Of a stretch of 64,000 nucleotides of DNA, positions 8,231 to 17,072 are shown piece after piece (position 1 is the stretch's first letter; each line of letters begins with the position of its first letter). Both the position numbers and the translations under genes were made by a program. Below the pieces are notes generated by a model, which was given only the letters and a program-made list of their open reading frames with translations, was not told where the DNA came from and ran no database searches. Source of the DNA: Flammeovirgaceae bacterium (GTDB taxonomy: Bacteria > Bacteroidota > Bacteroidia > Cytophagales > Cyclobacteriaceae); assembly GCA_015180985.1 (NCBI GenBank), contig CP054185.1, positions 2,231,225 through 2,295,224 on the forward strand, read 5' to 3'.

Positions 8231-10117
8231 GTGCTGGCCCGGTTTATTAATCGTCTGACCATATTACCACGCTGGATAATTATTATCATTGATATCTTTG
8301 TTATAGCTATTGCTACCGCATTAGGGTATTTTTTACGTTTTAACTTTGATCTTAAGGAGGTTATTGAGTTCAGGCCATTTTACGGTCTTCTACTTACTTC
8401 AGTATGCGGTTTTCTTGCGACCATGGTAACCCGCAGCTATGCGGGCATTGTTCGGTATACCGGAGTGGAGGATGGGTTAAGGATCATGTATGCTTCTGTT
8501 CTCAGTTTATTTCTTGCTGCACTTGTCAATTTGCTCTATTATTACAATGTCGGTAAAAATGTAATACCATATTCAGTTCTATTTATTACTTTTTTCACTT
8601 CGTTTTTGTTTCTCTTCTATTACCGACTTCTGGTAAAAACTATCTTCGGCTACTATAAGGGTGAAATCATTAAAAAATCAAATGTTATCATCTTCGGTGC
8701 TGGTTCTTTGGGAATGATTACCCGAACCGTGATTGAAACGGATAGTGAAAGCAAGTTTAAAGTTGTTGGTTTTTTTGAAGATGACAGCAATAAGACCAAT
8801 AAAGTCATTAATGGCGTAAGGATTTATCATTGGTCAGAATTTGAAGAGGTAATCGAAAAGCTAAATGTGCAGCAACTTATTATTGCTGTTAAGGAAATTT
8901 CCAATGATCGCAAAAATGAAATTGTAGAAGCTTGTCTTTCCAGTCAGATAAAAGTTCGGATTGTGCCGGCAGCGGAAAAATGGGTAAAGGGTGAATTTCG
9001 AATCCATCAACTAAAAGAGGTTAATATTGATGATTTGCTTGGACGGGATGTAATTAAGATTGGGGAGGACTCATTGATGTCTTCTCTATTTAATAAACGA
9101 ATTTGTGTCACCGGTGCCGCAGGCTCTATAGGCGGTGAATTAGCTCGGCAATTAATACAATATCATCCCCAATCGCTGGTTCTTATTGACCAGGCGGAGA
9201 CTCCTCTATATGAACTTGAACGTGAATTACGGGATCTTAATCTTAATGTTAAGCTTTATTTTTTTGTAGCCGATATCACGAATCAATCGCGGATTGAAAA
9301 CCTTTTTCAATTAACGACCCCTCAGCTAATTTTTCATGCAGCGGCCTATAAGCATGTCCCCGTTATGGAGTCAAATCCCTCCGAGGCAATTATTACAAAT
9401 GTTTTTGGAACGCGTATAATTGCTGACCTTGCGGTGGCCGTAAAAGCAGAGAAATTTGTTATGGTTTCAACCGATAAGGCTGTAAATCCTTCCAGTGTTA
9501 TGGGCTGCTCAAAACGAATCGCGGAGATTTATGTCCAGGCATTTTCGAATAAGATGGCAGGAGAAAGTCAGCATCATACACAGTTTATCACTACCCGGTT
9601 TGGCAACGTGCTTGGGTCAAATGGTTCGGTAATCCCTATGTTCAGAAGGCAGATTGAAGAAGGTGGGCCTGTTACGGTTACACACCCTGAGATTACCCGG
9701 TACTTTATGACTATCCCAGAAGCCTGTCGGTTGGTTTTGGAAGCCGGTGTGATGGGGAAGGGCGGAGAAATTTATATATTCGATATGGGGCAACCTATAC
9801 GGATTGTTGATTTAGCTAAAAAGATGATCCGGTTATCAGGTTTTGAGCCAGGGAAAGATATAGAGATTGTTTACTCTGGCCTTCGTGATGGTGAGAAGCT
9901 TTATGAAGAGTTGCTAAACAATGAAGAAGATACAATACCAACTCATCATCCTAAAATTCTAAAAGCTCGCGTAAAAGAATATGACTATGCTTATATTCTA
10001 TCTATGATAGAACTTTTTGCAGAACTGATCAATGATAGAAATGAAATAAAGATTCTTGCTTTGATGAAAGATATTGTGCCTGAGTACAAAAGTAATTTAT
10101 ACGAGCTACCTCGGTAA
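8231..10117 (+). CDS. PglF/WbpM-type membrane UDP-sugar 4,6-dehydratase
   Basis: 628 residues from GTG 8231, two bases after the previous stop. Four membrane helices (about 14-36, 50-66, 86-106, 112-134) precede a CoA-binding-like domain (VIIFGAGSLG, 152-161) and a short-chain dehydrogenase domain with GAAGSIGG (295-302). The active site has STDK (413-416) and MGCSK with Met424 and Lys428. Methionine in place of the usual YxxxK tyrosine is characteristic of the long PglF/WbpM/FlaA1-like dehydratases. These convert UDP-GlcNAc to the 4-keto-6-deoxy sugar at the cytoplasmic face. With the aminotransferase (1960) and acetyltransferase (356) it completes the core bacillosamine set. A glycosyltransferase such as PglC is not in the window. 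Confidence 0.9.
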   Translation: MLARFINRLTILPRWIIIIIDIFVIAIATALGYFLRFNFDLKEVIEFRPFYGLLLTSVCGFLATMVTRSYAGIVRYTGVEDGLRIMYASVLSLFLAALVNLLYYYNVGKNVIPYSVLFITFFTSFLFLFYYRLLVKTIFGYYKGEIIKKSNVIIFGAGSLGMITRTVIETDSESKFKVVGFFEDDSNKTNKVINGVRIYHWSEFEEVIEKLNVQQLIIAVKEISNDRKNEIVEACLSSQIKVRIVPAAEKWVKGEFRIHQLKEVNIDDLLGRDVIKIGEDSLMSSLFNKRICVTGAAGSIGGELARQLIQYHPQSLVLIDQAETPLYELERELRDLNLNVKLYFFVADITNQSRIENLFQLTTPQLIFHAAAYKHVPVMESNPSEAIITNVFGTRIIADLAVAVKAEKFVMVSTDKAVNPSSVMGCSKRIAEIYVQAFSNKMAGESQHHTQFITTRFGNVLGSNGSVIPMFRRQIEEGGPVTVTHPEITRYFMTIPEACRLVLEAGVMGKGGEIYIFDMGQPIRIVDLAKKMIRLSGFEPGKDIEIVYSGLRDGEKLYEELLNNEEDTIPTHHPKILKARVKEYDYAYILSMIELFAELINDRNEIKILALMKDIVPEYKSNLYELPR

Positions 10118-10119
10118 AT

Positions 10120-10989
10120 TTATCTGCGTCTCTTGTAATACGCTTTTCGCTTCCTATTATAAAGTTTTCGTTGATCTTGTCTAAACTGATAAGGCAAGTA
10201 ATACTGAACTTTAACGTTCATGAGGAAATACCCATCATTATTTTCCGGGTTTCCTCGTTTCCCTAGCCCAGGTAAAACTGGATAATCCGGATCGCGCTCC
10301 CTTCTCCGGTCTGACATTTCCCGTGATAGATCGCTTTTCAATAATGAAGGATCAGGATAGCGTTCAATACTAACATCATCAAGATAATCGGTAAAAGTAG
10401 TACGGTAACCGCCCTCAATAATAATATTGAAAAAGGGGTCAACCATGTATTTTACCCCAAGTCCATAAGGGATTACAGGTTGAAAGCGGCTGTAGTTGAT
10501 CCCCTCGGTTTGAAGAGGCTGTAACGCAACTGGTTCACCATTTTGTCTCTTAGCTTTTGGATTCATATATAATAGACCAATCCCCGCATAAGCAAAAACA
10601 TTTAATTTTGGACGTTGGTAAAATCGCTGTCCCATTGGAAATAAGCTAATGGTTCCTACAGTACTTAATTCCAAATTGCCTGAAAAAAAAGATAGATTTC
10701 TTTCCACTCGGTCATCATCAGCAAGAGCATCACTTCCTGCAATTCTGAAGTAAGATAATTCAGCGCGACCACTGATACGATTAGTAAAATAGTACTCAGC
10801 GCCAATTACAATATTGTACCGGATTTTTCCATATTCTTGAGGATTAACCATTTCGCCAAAATAGTTTGCAGTACCAGTGCCAACAGTTGCAATAAGGCTA
10901 CGCTCTTTCCGGATGGCATAGAAACTTTGAGCGCAAACAAGACCAGGGAGCAGCGTAATAACTAAAGGGATGGTCTTTAAAAACTTCAT
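10120..10989 (-). CDS. Outer-membrane beta-barrel protein (DUF6089/PorG-like)
   Basis: 289 residues with a signal peptide (MKFLKTIPLVITLLPGLVCAQ) and alternating aromatic strands (YNIVIGAEYYF, GRAELSYF, FNIIIEGGYR, YFLMNVKVQYYL) typical of an outer-membrane barrel. The opening GTGTANYFGEM and the layout match the DUF6089 group, which includes the T9SS component PorG. The C-terminus is very basic (last 20 residues rich in K and R), which is unusual for a barrel end. It converges with the dehydratase gene, leaving two bases between the stops. A T9SS role is plausible given the T9SS clients in this window but cannot be shown from sequence. Confidence 0.7.
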   Translation of the reverse strand: MKFLKTIPLVITLLPGLVCAQSFYAIRKERSLIATVGTGTANYFGEMVNPQEYGKIRYNIVIGAEYYFTNRISGRAELSYFRIAGSDALADDDRVERNLSFFSGNLELSTVGTISLFPMGQRFYQRPKLNVFAYAGIGLLYMNPKAKRQNGEPVALQPLQTEGINYSRFQPVIPYGLGVKYMVDPFFNIIIEGGYRTTFTDYLDDVSIERYPDPSLLKSDLSREMSDRRRERDPDYPVLPGLGKRGNPENNDGYFLMNVKVQYYLPYQFRQDQRKLYNRKRKAYYKRRR

Positions 10990-11042
10990 TCCGGGCTATT
11001 TATTCCCCTAAAATAGAAATTATAACCGTGTCGTAAAAACCT

Positions 11043-12254
11043 TTATTTCAGTACGTCTTTCACCTTCTGGGCGGCATCTTTCAATAAAATGGCCGAATAT
11101 ACCTTTAAACCCGATTGTTCGATGATTTTAGCCCCTTCTTCCGCATTGGTGCCCTGCAGGCGTACAATAATAGGTACGTTAATGTTGCCTATCTTTTTAT
11201 AGGCTTCCACAACTCCGTTAGCAACCCGATCGCAGCGTACAATACCCCCGAAAATGTTAATCAGAATGGCCTTTACGTTAGGGTCTTTCAGGATAATCCG
11301 GAAACCGGCTTCCACTGTTTCAGCATTGGCTCCGCCACCCACGTCAAGGAAATTTGCAGGCTCACCACCCGAAAGCTTAATAATATCCATGGTAGCCATG
11401 GCTAGTCCCGCGCCATTAACCATACAACCAACGTTTCCATCAAGTTTTACATAGTTTAGTCCGGCTTTGCCGGCCTCTACTTCCAGCGGATCTTCCTCTG
11501 TTATGTCACGTAACTCAGCTAAATCTTTATGTCGGTAAAGCGCATTGTCATCCAGGTTTACCTTGGAGTCAACTGCCAGGATTTTGTTATCGGAGGTTTT
11601 TAGAAGCGGGTTGATTTCAAACATGGAAGCATCGAGGCCAACATAGGCATTGTATAACGAGTGGATAAACTTAACGCCTTCTTTAAATGCATTACCGCTC
11701 CAGCCCATGGCGAAAGCAATCTTGCGGGCCTGAAAGGGCTGCAGGCCGATGGTCGGGTCAACCCATTCTTTTATAATCTTTTCAGGATGCGTTTCGGCCA
11801 CTTCTTCAATGTTCATACCGCCTTCGGTTGACGCCATAATAACAGGTACGCCTTTCGACCTGTCAAGCAAAATGCTCATGTAGTATTCTTTGGGTTCTGA
11901 CTCACCCGGATAATACACATCCTCGGCAATCAGCACTTTATTAACCTTCTTACCTTCCGGGCCGGTTTGCAATGTTACCAGTGTGCCGCCCAAAATAGCT
12001 TTAACTTTATCGGGTACCTCCTGAATGCTTTTGGCAACTACTACACCTTTGGACCCCGTCTCTTTTATAGTTCCCTTGCCTCTTCCACCAGCATGGATCT
12101 GCGATTTGACAACAAACCATTTTGTACCGGTTTCGGCCTCCAGTTCTTTAGCTGCCTGGATGGCTCCGTCCAGTGTGTCGGCAACAATACCGCGCTGTAC
12201 GGCTACTCCGTATTTTTTCAGGATTTCTTTGCCCTGGTATTCGTGTATGTTCAT
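11043..12254 (-). CDS. sucC: Succinyl-CoA synthetase (ADP-forming) beta subunit
   Basis: 403 residues, full length for the family. The ATP-grasp domain opens [17 protein letters not shown]. Hallmark segments are [36 protein letters not shown] and [10 protein letters not shown]. With the alpha subunit it interconverts succinyl-CoA and succinate with substrate-level ATP formation in the TCA cycle. SucD is not adjacent in this window, as is common in Bacteroidota. The gene is divergent from the ABC ATPase at 12311. A possible promoter (TTTG, 19 nt, TATTTTG) lies at 12272-12301 on the minus strand. Confidence 0.97.
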   Translation of the reverse strand: MNIHEYQGKEILKKYGVAVQRGIVADTLDGAIQAAKELEAETGTKWFVVKSQIHAGGRGKGTIKETGSKGVVVAKSIQEVPDKVKAILGGTLVTLQTGPEGKKVNKVLIAEDVYYPGESEPKEYYMSILLDRSKGVPVIMASTEGGMNIEEVAETHPEKIIKEWVDPTIGLQPFQARKIAFAMGWSGNAFKEGVKFIHSLYNAYVGLDASMFEINPLLKTSDNKILAVDSKVNLDDNALYRHKDLAELRDITEEDPLEVEAGKAGLNYVKLDGNVGCMVNGAGLAMATMDIIKLSGGEPANFLDVGGGANAETVEAGFRIILKDPNVKAILINIFGGIVRCDRVANGVVEAYKKIGNINVPIIVRLQGTNAEEGAKIIEQSGLKVYSAILLKDAAQKVKDVLK

Positions 12255-12271
12255 GAAGTTGTATTTTGGAG

Positions 12272-12301
12272 CAAAATACCGTATTTACCTTTTAATTCAA
12301 A
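12272..12301 (-). promoter_or_regulatory. Possible Bacteroidota promoter for sucC
   Basis: On the minus strand TTTG (12301-12298) is followed after 19 nt by TATTTTG (12278-12272). The latter is one base short of the TAnnTTTG consensus, and the sucC start is about 17 nt further on. The spacing is right but the -7 box is imperfect. Confidence 0.3.
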
Positions 12302-12310
12302 CCCGCCCTG

Positions 12311-12976
12311 GTGAGTAACGCGCTTGTTTCAGTTTCCGGTATTTATAAATCCTATGGCTCCCTCGAGGTGCTTAAAGGAATTAATCTTTCTATAAACAGG
12401 GGAGAAGTTGTGGCTGTTGTAGGGGCTTCGGGAGCTGGTAAGAGTACCTTGTTGCACATTATCGGTACGCTGGATACACCTGATAAAGGCAAAGTTCTGA
12501 TTGATGATGTTGACGTCTTTGCTTATTCGGCAGCCGATCTGGCTGCTTTCCGAAACCGCTCAGTGGGGTTTGTATTTCAGTTTCATAACCTGCTACCGGA
12601 GTTTTCAGCTTTGGAAAATGTGATGATACCCGCACTGATTGCCAGGCAGCAGGTTGAAAATGCAAAAGCACGGTCTAGGGAATTGCTTGAACTGTTGGGC
12701 ATTGCTGGTCGATTGCATCATAAACCTTCCGAACTTTCGGGCGGGGAGCAGCAACGGGTAGCCGTTGCACGGGCGTTGGTTAATTACCCCACCCTGGTTT
12801 TAGCCGATGAACCGAGCGGGAACCTGGATTCGAAAAATGCCAGGGAGTTGCACCAGTTATTTTTTGATTTGCGCAAACGGTTTAATCAGACTTTCATTAT
12901 TGTAACCCATAATGAAGAATTTGCTTCTATGGCCGACCGGAAACTGGTAATCCGCGATGGTATTATTGCTTCCTGA
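12311..12976 (+). CDS. LolD/MacB-type ABC transporter ATP-binding protein
   Basis: 221 residues from GTG 12311. Walker A is GASGAGKST (38-46), the Q-loop is FVFQFHN, the signature is LSGGEQQR (142-149), Walker B is LVLADE (162-167) and the switch histidine is His200. Short stand-alone ATPases with this sequence ([18 protein letters not shown]) power LolCDE lipoprotein release or MacB/FtsX-type permeases. No permease is adjacent, so the partner is encoded elsewhere; the orphan FtsX-type permease at 49312 is a possible but unproven partner. The gene is divergent from sucC by 56 bp and converges with a small lipoprotein gene. Confidence 0.9.
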   Translation: MSNALVSVSGIYKSYGSLEVLKGINLSINRGEVVAVVGASGAGKSTLLHIIGTLDTPDKGKVLIDDVDVFAYSAADLAAFRNRSVGFVFQFHNLLPEFSALENVMIPALIARQQVENAKARSRELLELLGIAGRLHHKPSELSGGEQQRVAVARALVNYPTLVLADEPSGNLDSKNARELHQLFFDLRKRFNQTFIIVTHNEEFASMADRKLVIRDGIIAS

Positions 12977-12983
12977 AAAAAGA

Positions 12984-13145
12984 TCAGATTCTGCGCTTGG
13001 TGTACTTTAACTGGGCCTTTTCTCCATAGGGCGTTAGTTTATTCTGGTGCGAATAAGCCGGGCACATGCTGGATGTGAAGCTGCACGAAGAGAGCAGCGT
13101 TCCGAGAAGGAGTACGAGTGCGATAAGGATAACGATGCGTTTCAT
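12984..13145 (-). CDS. Small lipoprotein, 53 residues
   Basis: A short frame beginning MKRIVILIALVLLLG with a lipobox ending in Cys21 (TLLSSC), then SFTSSMCPAYSHQNKL and a lysine/arginine-rich end (KYTKRRI). The signal is a textbook type II signal peptide, which argues for a real gene. The mature part of about 33 residues should sit lipid-anchored in the envelope. A TACTTTTG promoter-like box lies at 13179-13186 on the same strand, 33 nt upstream. I do not know a function; similar tiny lipoproteins with a CPAY segment occur in Bacteroidota as far as I recall. Confidence 0.7.
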   Translation of the reverse strand: MKRIVILIALVLLLGTLLSSCSFTSSMCPAYSHQNKLTPYGEKAQLKYTKRRI

Positions 13146-13481
13146 AATTCTTTACTGTTTTGGTTTAGAATGATGGCTCAAAAGTAGGGGGGTGAACGCA
13201 CCGGCATTTTGCCTTGTTTGCAGAAGGCTGTTATGTGTAAGAGTATAGCCCGACTTGGTAAAATCCATGTTAGTTTCAGGGCGATTTTGCCATTATCACA
13301 CCTGGCCTTACAAGGGGGTTTACTTAAAACAGGCTTTTTACAGATCGTTTTAATTAGTTGTATTACTGCACATTAACAGGTACCGGATTGCCTGAAATCG
13401 TTTAAAAATGCCCAATGACTTACAAATCGGTTTACCCCGCAAATTGATGGAAGATTTTAAACCGGTGCGTGAAAAAAGGAC
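13146..13481. other. Intergenic region without a supported gene
   Basis: This 336-bp stretch lies between the start of the small lipoprotein and the end of mtaB. Apart from the lipoprotein promoter box I see only a 25-codon frame (13408-13485, +) with no supporting signal. No tRNA, hairpin terminator or repeat was recognised. Confidence 0.6.
13179..13186 (-). promoter_or_regulatory. -7 promoter box for the small lipoprotein
   Basis: On the minus strand TACTTTTG matches TAnnTTTG exactly and lies 33 nt upstream of the lipoprotein ATG at 13145. No clear -33 TTG element is found at the expected distance. Confidence 0.35.
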
Positions 13482-14801
13482 TTAATGCAACAAAACAGGG
13501 GTGTTAACCTCTTCAGCTTCCATCAATCCGGTGGCATTGATGCCCGTAAGGCGCACGGTTTTCAGCTCATTTATCAGAATAGGATCGTAAGTGGCTGCCA
13601 CGCGGATGTAGTTTTCGGTAAAACCGTGCATCCGCCCGTTTTCAATATCGTTTTCAAAAAGTACGGTAGCCTGGCGGCCGACATTCTCTTCGTAAAATCG
13701 CCTGCGCTTTTTATCGGAAAGTATATGAAGCATTTTTGAACGTTCCGCCCGCTCTTTTTCGGGCACCCGACCGGGCAGGGTTGCGGCCAGCGTGTTATCC
13801 CGTTCGGAATAGGTGAAAACGTGCAGGTAGGAGATATTCAGTTCGTTCAGGAAATTGTAGGTTTCGAGGAAGTCCTCATGCGTTTCTCCGGGAAACCCGA
13901 CAATCACATCCACTCCGATACAGCCATGCGGCATTGCTGATTTGATCTTATCAACCCGGCTCTGATAGACCTGGCGCAGGTACCGCCTGCGCATCAGTTT
14001 TAAAATTTTATCGGAGCCGGATTGGAGTGGAATATGAAAGTGCGGCACAAAGCGTTTGCTGGTTGCCACAAATTCGATAATCTCATCGGTGAGGAGGTTG
14101 GGTTCAATGGAAGAAATCCGAAACCGGTCTATTCCCTCCACATCATCCAATGCACGTATCAGGTCAATAAACTGTTCTTTACGCTGGCCCGCCTGAATGC
14201 CGAAATCACCGGTGTTCACCCCGGTAAGCACAATTTCCTTCACTTCAGTTTTAGCCAGGCTGCGTGCTGCCTTTACTATGTTCTCGATGGTATCGCTGCG
14301 GCTGCTGCCGCGGGCAAGCGGAATAGTACAGAATGAACAGGAGTAATCGCAGCCGTCCTGCACCTTTAAAAAAGTTCGGGTACGGTCGTGCAGCGAATAA
14401 GATGTATTAAACGTGTTTACCGATTCTATATCAGAAGCATATACTTCGGCCCTGGGTTTGCGCACAAATCCATCCAGCAGTTCAATAAGCCTGAATTTTT
14501 CGGCCGCCCCCAGTACAGCATCCACTCCCGGTATTTCGGCAATTTCCTGTGGTTTAAGCTGTGCATAGCACCCGATGATGGCGATATAAGCCTCGGGCGA
14601 AATGGCCCGGGCTTCACGCACTACTTTGCGGCATTTCTTATCGGCATTTTCGGTAACGCTGCAGGTATTGATAATGAAGATATCCGGCTTATCGGTGAAG
14701 TCGGCTTTTATATAGCCCTTCTGCTCGAACATCCGCGAAATGGTGGATGTTTCGGAATAGTTAAGCTTGCAACCCAGGGTATAAAACGCGACTTTTTTCA
14801 T
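13482..14801 (-). CDS. mtaB: tRNA t6A37 methylthiotransferase (MtaB family, radical SAM)
   Basis: 439 residues. The N-terminal UPF0004 domain has three cluster cysteines (Cys11, Cys47, Cys78), the radical-SAM motif CxxxCxxC is Cys151/155/158 (CDYSCSFC), and a TRAM-like C-terminus follows. The family inserts a methylthio group into N6-threonylcarbamoyladenosine-37 of tRNAs reading ANN codons, using two 4Fe-4S clusters and SAM. I use ATG 14801 (MKKVAFYTLGCK). A frame start at 14822 would precede a TACCTTTG box at 14819-14812, from which transcription would begin only just before 14801. The gene precedes dinB-like and mutase genes transcribed in the same direction. Confidence 0.93.
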   Translation of the reverse strand: MKKVAFYTLGCKLNYSETSTISRMFEQKGYIKADFTDKPDIFIINTCSVTENADKKCRKVVREARAISPEAYIAIIGCYAQLKPQEIAEIPGVDAVLGAAEKFRLIELLDGFVRKPRAEVYASDIESVNTFNTSYSLHDRTRTFLKVQDGCDYSCSFCTIPLARGSSRSDTIENIVKAARSLAKTEVKEIVLTGVNTGDFGIQAGQRKEQFIDLIRALDDVEGIDRFRISSIEPNLLTDEIIEFVATSKRFVPHFHIPLQSGSDKILKLMRRRYLRQVYQSRVDKIKSAMPHGCIGVDVIVGFPGETHEDFLETYNFLNELNISYLHVFTYSERDNTLAATLPGRVPEKERAERSKMLHILSDKKRRRFYEENVGRQATVLFENDIENGRMHGFTENYIRVAATYDPILINELKTVRLTGINATGLMEAEEVNTPVLLH

Positions 14802-14811
14802 TACCGGAGTG

Positions 14812-14819
14812 CAAAGGTA
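14812..14819 (-). promoter_or_regulatory. -7 promoter box before mtaB, supports the 14801 start
   Basis: TACCTTTG on the minus strand matches TAnnTTTG. It sits about 10 nt upstream of the ATG at 14801, giving a nearly leaderless message and arguing against the longer frame from 14822. No convincing -33 element was seen. Confidence 0.35.
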
Positions 14820-14843
14820 CACTACCGCCCGCGGATGAAAAAA

Positions 14844-15296
14844 TCAGGCAATGAGCCTGCGGTGGTAGTTGATTTGGCCTAAATGATAATTCAGGTGACC
14901 GTATAGGTGTACCAGGAAGTACGAGGTCGTCATAGGATAACCTAATGTTTGCAACGGATACTCCTTTTGGAGTATGGCTTCATCTAGTTTTGTAAGGGTT
15001 GATTTAACAACTTCTCGGGTGGTTTGAACTTCACGGAGCAAGTGCTCACGGGTTAAACTGCGGGCGGCAAATTCATAATCGCGGTTGCGCACGTACCCTG
15101 AGTGACCCAATACCGTGCCGATAAAGTGCTGCAAGTTGCCGCACAGGTGCAGGCACAGGTTGCCGGCTGTGTTTTTTATCTCACCGCCTAGTTTCCAAAT
15201 GTTTTCTTCGGATGGATACAGGTTAATCTCCTTTTCCAAGGTGGTGAGTTCGCGATCGAAAAGTTTTATCAACGAGGCAAGAAAGTCTTTTTCCAT
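14844..15296 (-). CDS. DinB/DUF1572-like four-helix protein
   Basis: 150 residues, helical. Histidines are placed as in the DinB metal site: His50 and His57 in LCLHLCGNLQHF, then His130, His134 and His138 in the last helix (VHLYGHLNYH). The opening (LIKLFDRELTTLEKEINLYP) and the HLCGNLQHFIG segment are typical of the Bacteroidota DinB/DUF1572 proteins. The superfamily includes thiol transferases and metal-binding proteins of uncertain role. The gene ends 4 nt after the mutase start region, so the mutase at 15301 lies just downstream on the same strand and the two may be cotranscribed. Confidence 0.8.
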   Translation of the reverse strand: MEKDFLASLIKLFDRELTTLEKEINLYPSEENIWKLGGEIKNTAGNLCLHLCGNLQHFIGTVLGHSGYVRNRDYEFAARSLTREHLLREVQTTREVVKSTLTKLDEAILQKEYPLQTLGYPMTTSYFLVHLYGHLNYHLGQINYHRRLIA

Positions 15297-15300
15297 AAAG

Positions 15301-17031
15301 TTAAATTTTCAGTAAAAATTGTTCGATGGACTGAATCTGCTGGTCAAGCTGGCGACTAACTGCATCATATTCCTTCGGAGACTTGAGCCTTGTATTTACG
15401 CTGATGTAGTACTTGATTTTTGGTTCCGTACCCGATGGCCTCACGGAAATTTTGGTGCCGTCTTCCAGGTAAAACTGCAGCACATCGGACTCGGGGAAGT
15501 CTAACCGCTTTATTTCACCGCTTACCCGGTTGGTTTCTTTTAACACCTTATAATCAAGTATGCGAACGATTTTACTACCGGCTATGGAATCAGGCGGGTT
15601 CTTGCGGAAGTGTTCCATCATGGCTTTTATTTCCTGTTCACCCTGCTGACCCTTTTTGGTGATGTTGATTAACCCTTCTTTATAAAAGGCGTGCTCCGCA
15701 TACATGTCAATCAGCCAGTCGTACAACGATTTGCCTTCATCAGCCGCACAAGCCGCCATAGCCGCGAAGAAGGCACAGGCTGAAACGGCATCTTTATCGC
15801 GCACAAAATCGCCCACCATGTAACCGTAACTTTCTTCGCCAGCGGCAATAAATTTCTTATGGCCTTCCAGGTTGCGCATCAGTTCAGCAATGTATTTGAA
15901 TCCTGTTAAGGTATTGTAGCATTCGATGCCGTAGTTTTTAGCCATGGTGTCCACCAGTTCGCTGGTAACAATGGTTTTAACTACATATGCATTGGTTTTA
16001 TCGGACAGGTTTTTCATGATAAACCACATCATCAGGCTAAAAGCCTGGTTGCCATTCAGCAAGATAAATTCACCGTCAGGTTTGCGTACGCCTATGCCAA
16101 CACGGTCGGTGTCCGGGTCGGTGGCCATTACCACGCTGGCGCCAACAGCCCGTCCTTTTTGGATAGCCATTTCCATGGCCGAGCGTTCTTCGGGGTTAGG
16201 CGATTTTACCGTAGGAAAATTGCCATCAGGTTTTTGTTGCTCTTCTACGATGTGAACGTTGGTAAAACCCATCTGGTGTAAACACTCCGGTATCATGGTA
16301 ATTCCGGAACCATGCAAACTGGAATAAACAATGGGGATATTCCGGTTTTGCTCAACAATTTCCTTGCGGGGTATAAGTTTGCTGACCTCTTTGTAATAAG
16401 CAGTTTCAACTTCAGAACCGATGGTGTGAATTTTTTCGGGTCTTCCGTTAAACTTAACCTCTTCAAACCCGCGAATGGCCTTTACTTCGGCAATGATGTT
16501 TTTGTCGTGCGGGGGAACTACCTGTGCCCCGTCATTCCAATATGCTTTGTACCCGTTGTATTCTTTCGGGTTGTGCGATGCGGTAACCACTACACCTGAA
16601 TCACATCGCAGGTACCGGATGGCATAAGAGAGGATAGGCGTAGGGCGTAAATCCGGAAACAGGTACACATCAATGCCGTTTGCCGAAAATACGTGGGCAG
16701 CCACTTCGCTAAAATACCGGCTGTTGTTGCGGCAGTCGTGGGCGATAGCCACTTTTATAGTTTTTCCTGGAAAACGTTTAAGCAGGTAGTTACTCAACCC
16801 CTGGGTGGCCACGCCTACGGTGTATTTGTTCATGCAATTTGAACCAACACCCATAATACCCCGTAAGCCCCCGGTTCCAAACTCCAGGTCTTTATAGAAA
16901 TTATCGATCAGTTCACGCGGGTCGGGGCGGCTCAGCAAATCGGCCACGAGGTTTTTGGTTTCCTGATCAATAACAGGGCTATCCAGCCATTGCCGGGCTT
17001 TCTGTTTTACAGTTGTTAGCAGTTCAGTCAT
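15301..17031 (-). CDS. Phosphoglucomutase/phosphomannomutase (alpha-D-phosphohexomutase)
   Basis: 576 residues, the long form of the family. The phosphoserine loop is TASHNP with Ser152, the metal loop is DPDTDR (305-310), the sugar-binding loop is GEESYG (near 397) and the phosphate-binding loop is RPSGTEPK (near 540). It interconverts hexose 1- and 6-phosphates in the cytoplasm, feeding nucleotide-sugar synthesis and glycogen metabolism. Length and the early FGTGGLRGIMG segment match the PgcA-like bacterial phosphoglucomutases. It lies between hpd and the dinB-like gene on the same strand. Confidence 0.93.
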   Translation of the reverse strand: MTELLTTVKQKARQWLDSPVIDQETKNLVADLLSRPDPRELIDNFYKDLEFGTGGLRGIMGVGSNCMNKYTVGVATQGLSNYLLKRFPGKTIKVAIAHDCRNNSRYFSEVAAHVFSANGIDVYLFPDLRPTPILSYAIRYLRCDSGVVVTASHNPKEYNGYKAYWNDGAQVVPPHDKNIIAEVKAIRGFEEVKFNGRPEKIHTIGSEVETAYYKEVSKLIPRKEIVEQNRNIPIVYSSLHGSGITMIPECLHQMGFTNVHIVEEQQKPDGNFPTVKSPNPEERSAMEMAIQKGRAVGASVVMATDPDTDRVGIGVRKPDGEFILLNGNQAFSLMMWFIMKNLSDKTNAYVVKTIVTSELVDTMAKNYGIECYNTLTGFKYIAELMRNLEGHKKFIAAGEESYGYMVGDFVRDKDAVSACAFFAAMAACAADEGKSLYDWLIDMYAEHAFYKEGLINITKKGQQGEQEIKAMMEHFRKNPPDSIAGSKIVRILDYKVLKETNRVSGEIKRLDFPESDVLQFYLEDGTKISVRPSGTEPKIKYYISVNTRLKSPKEYDAVSRQLDQQIQSIEQFLLKI

Positions 17032-17072
17032 TGTTCAATGCTGATAAATTTGGTGTTTTGACGATGCAGTTT

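Noticed and set aside
13408-13485. 25-codon + strand frame
   Set aside because: No start signal, no conserved feature, and it overlaps the mtaB end.
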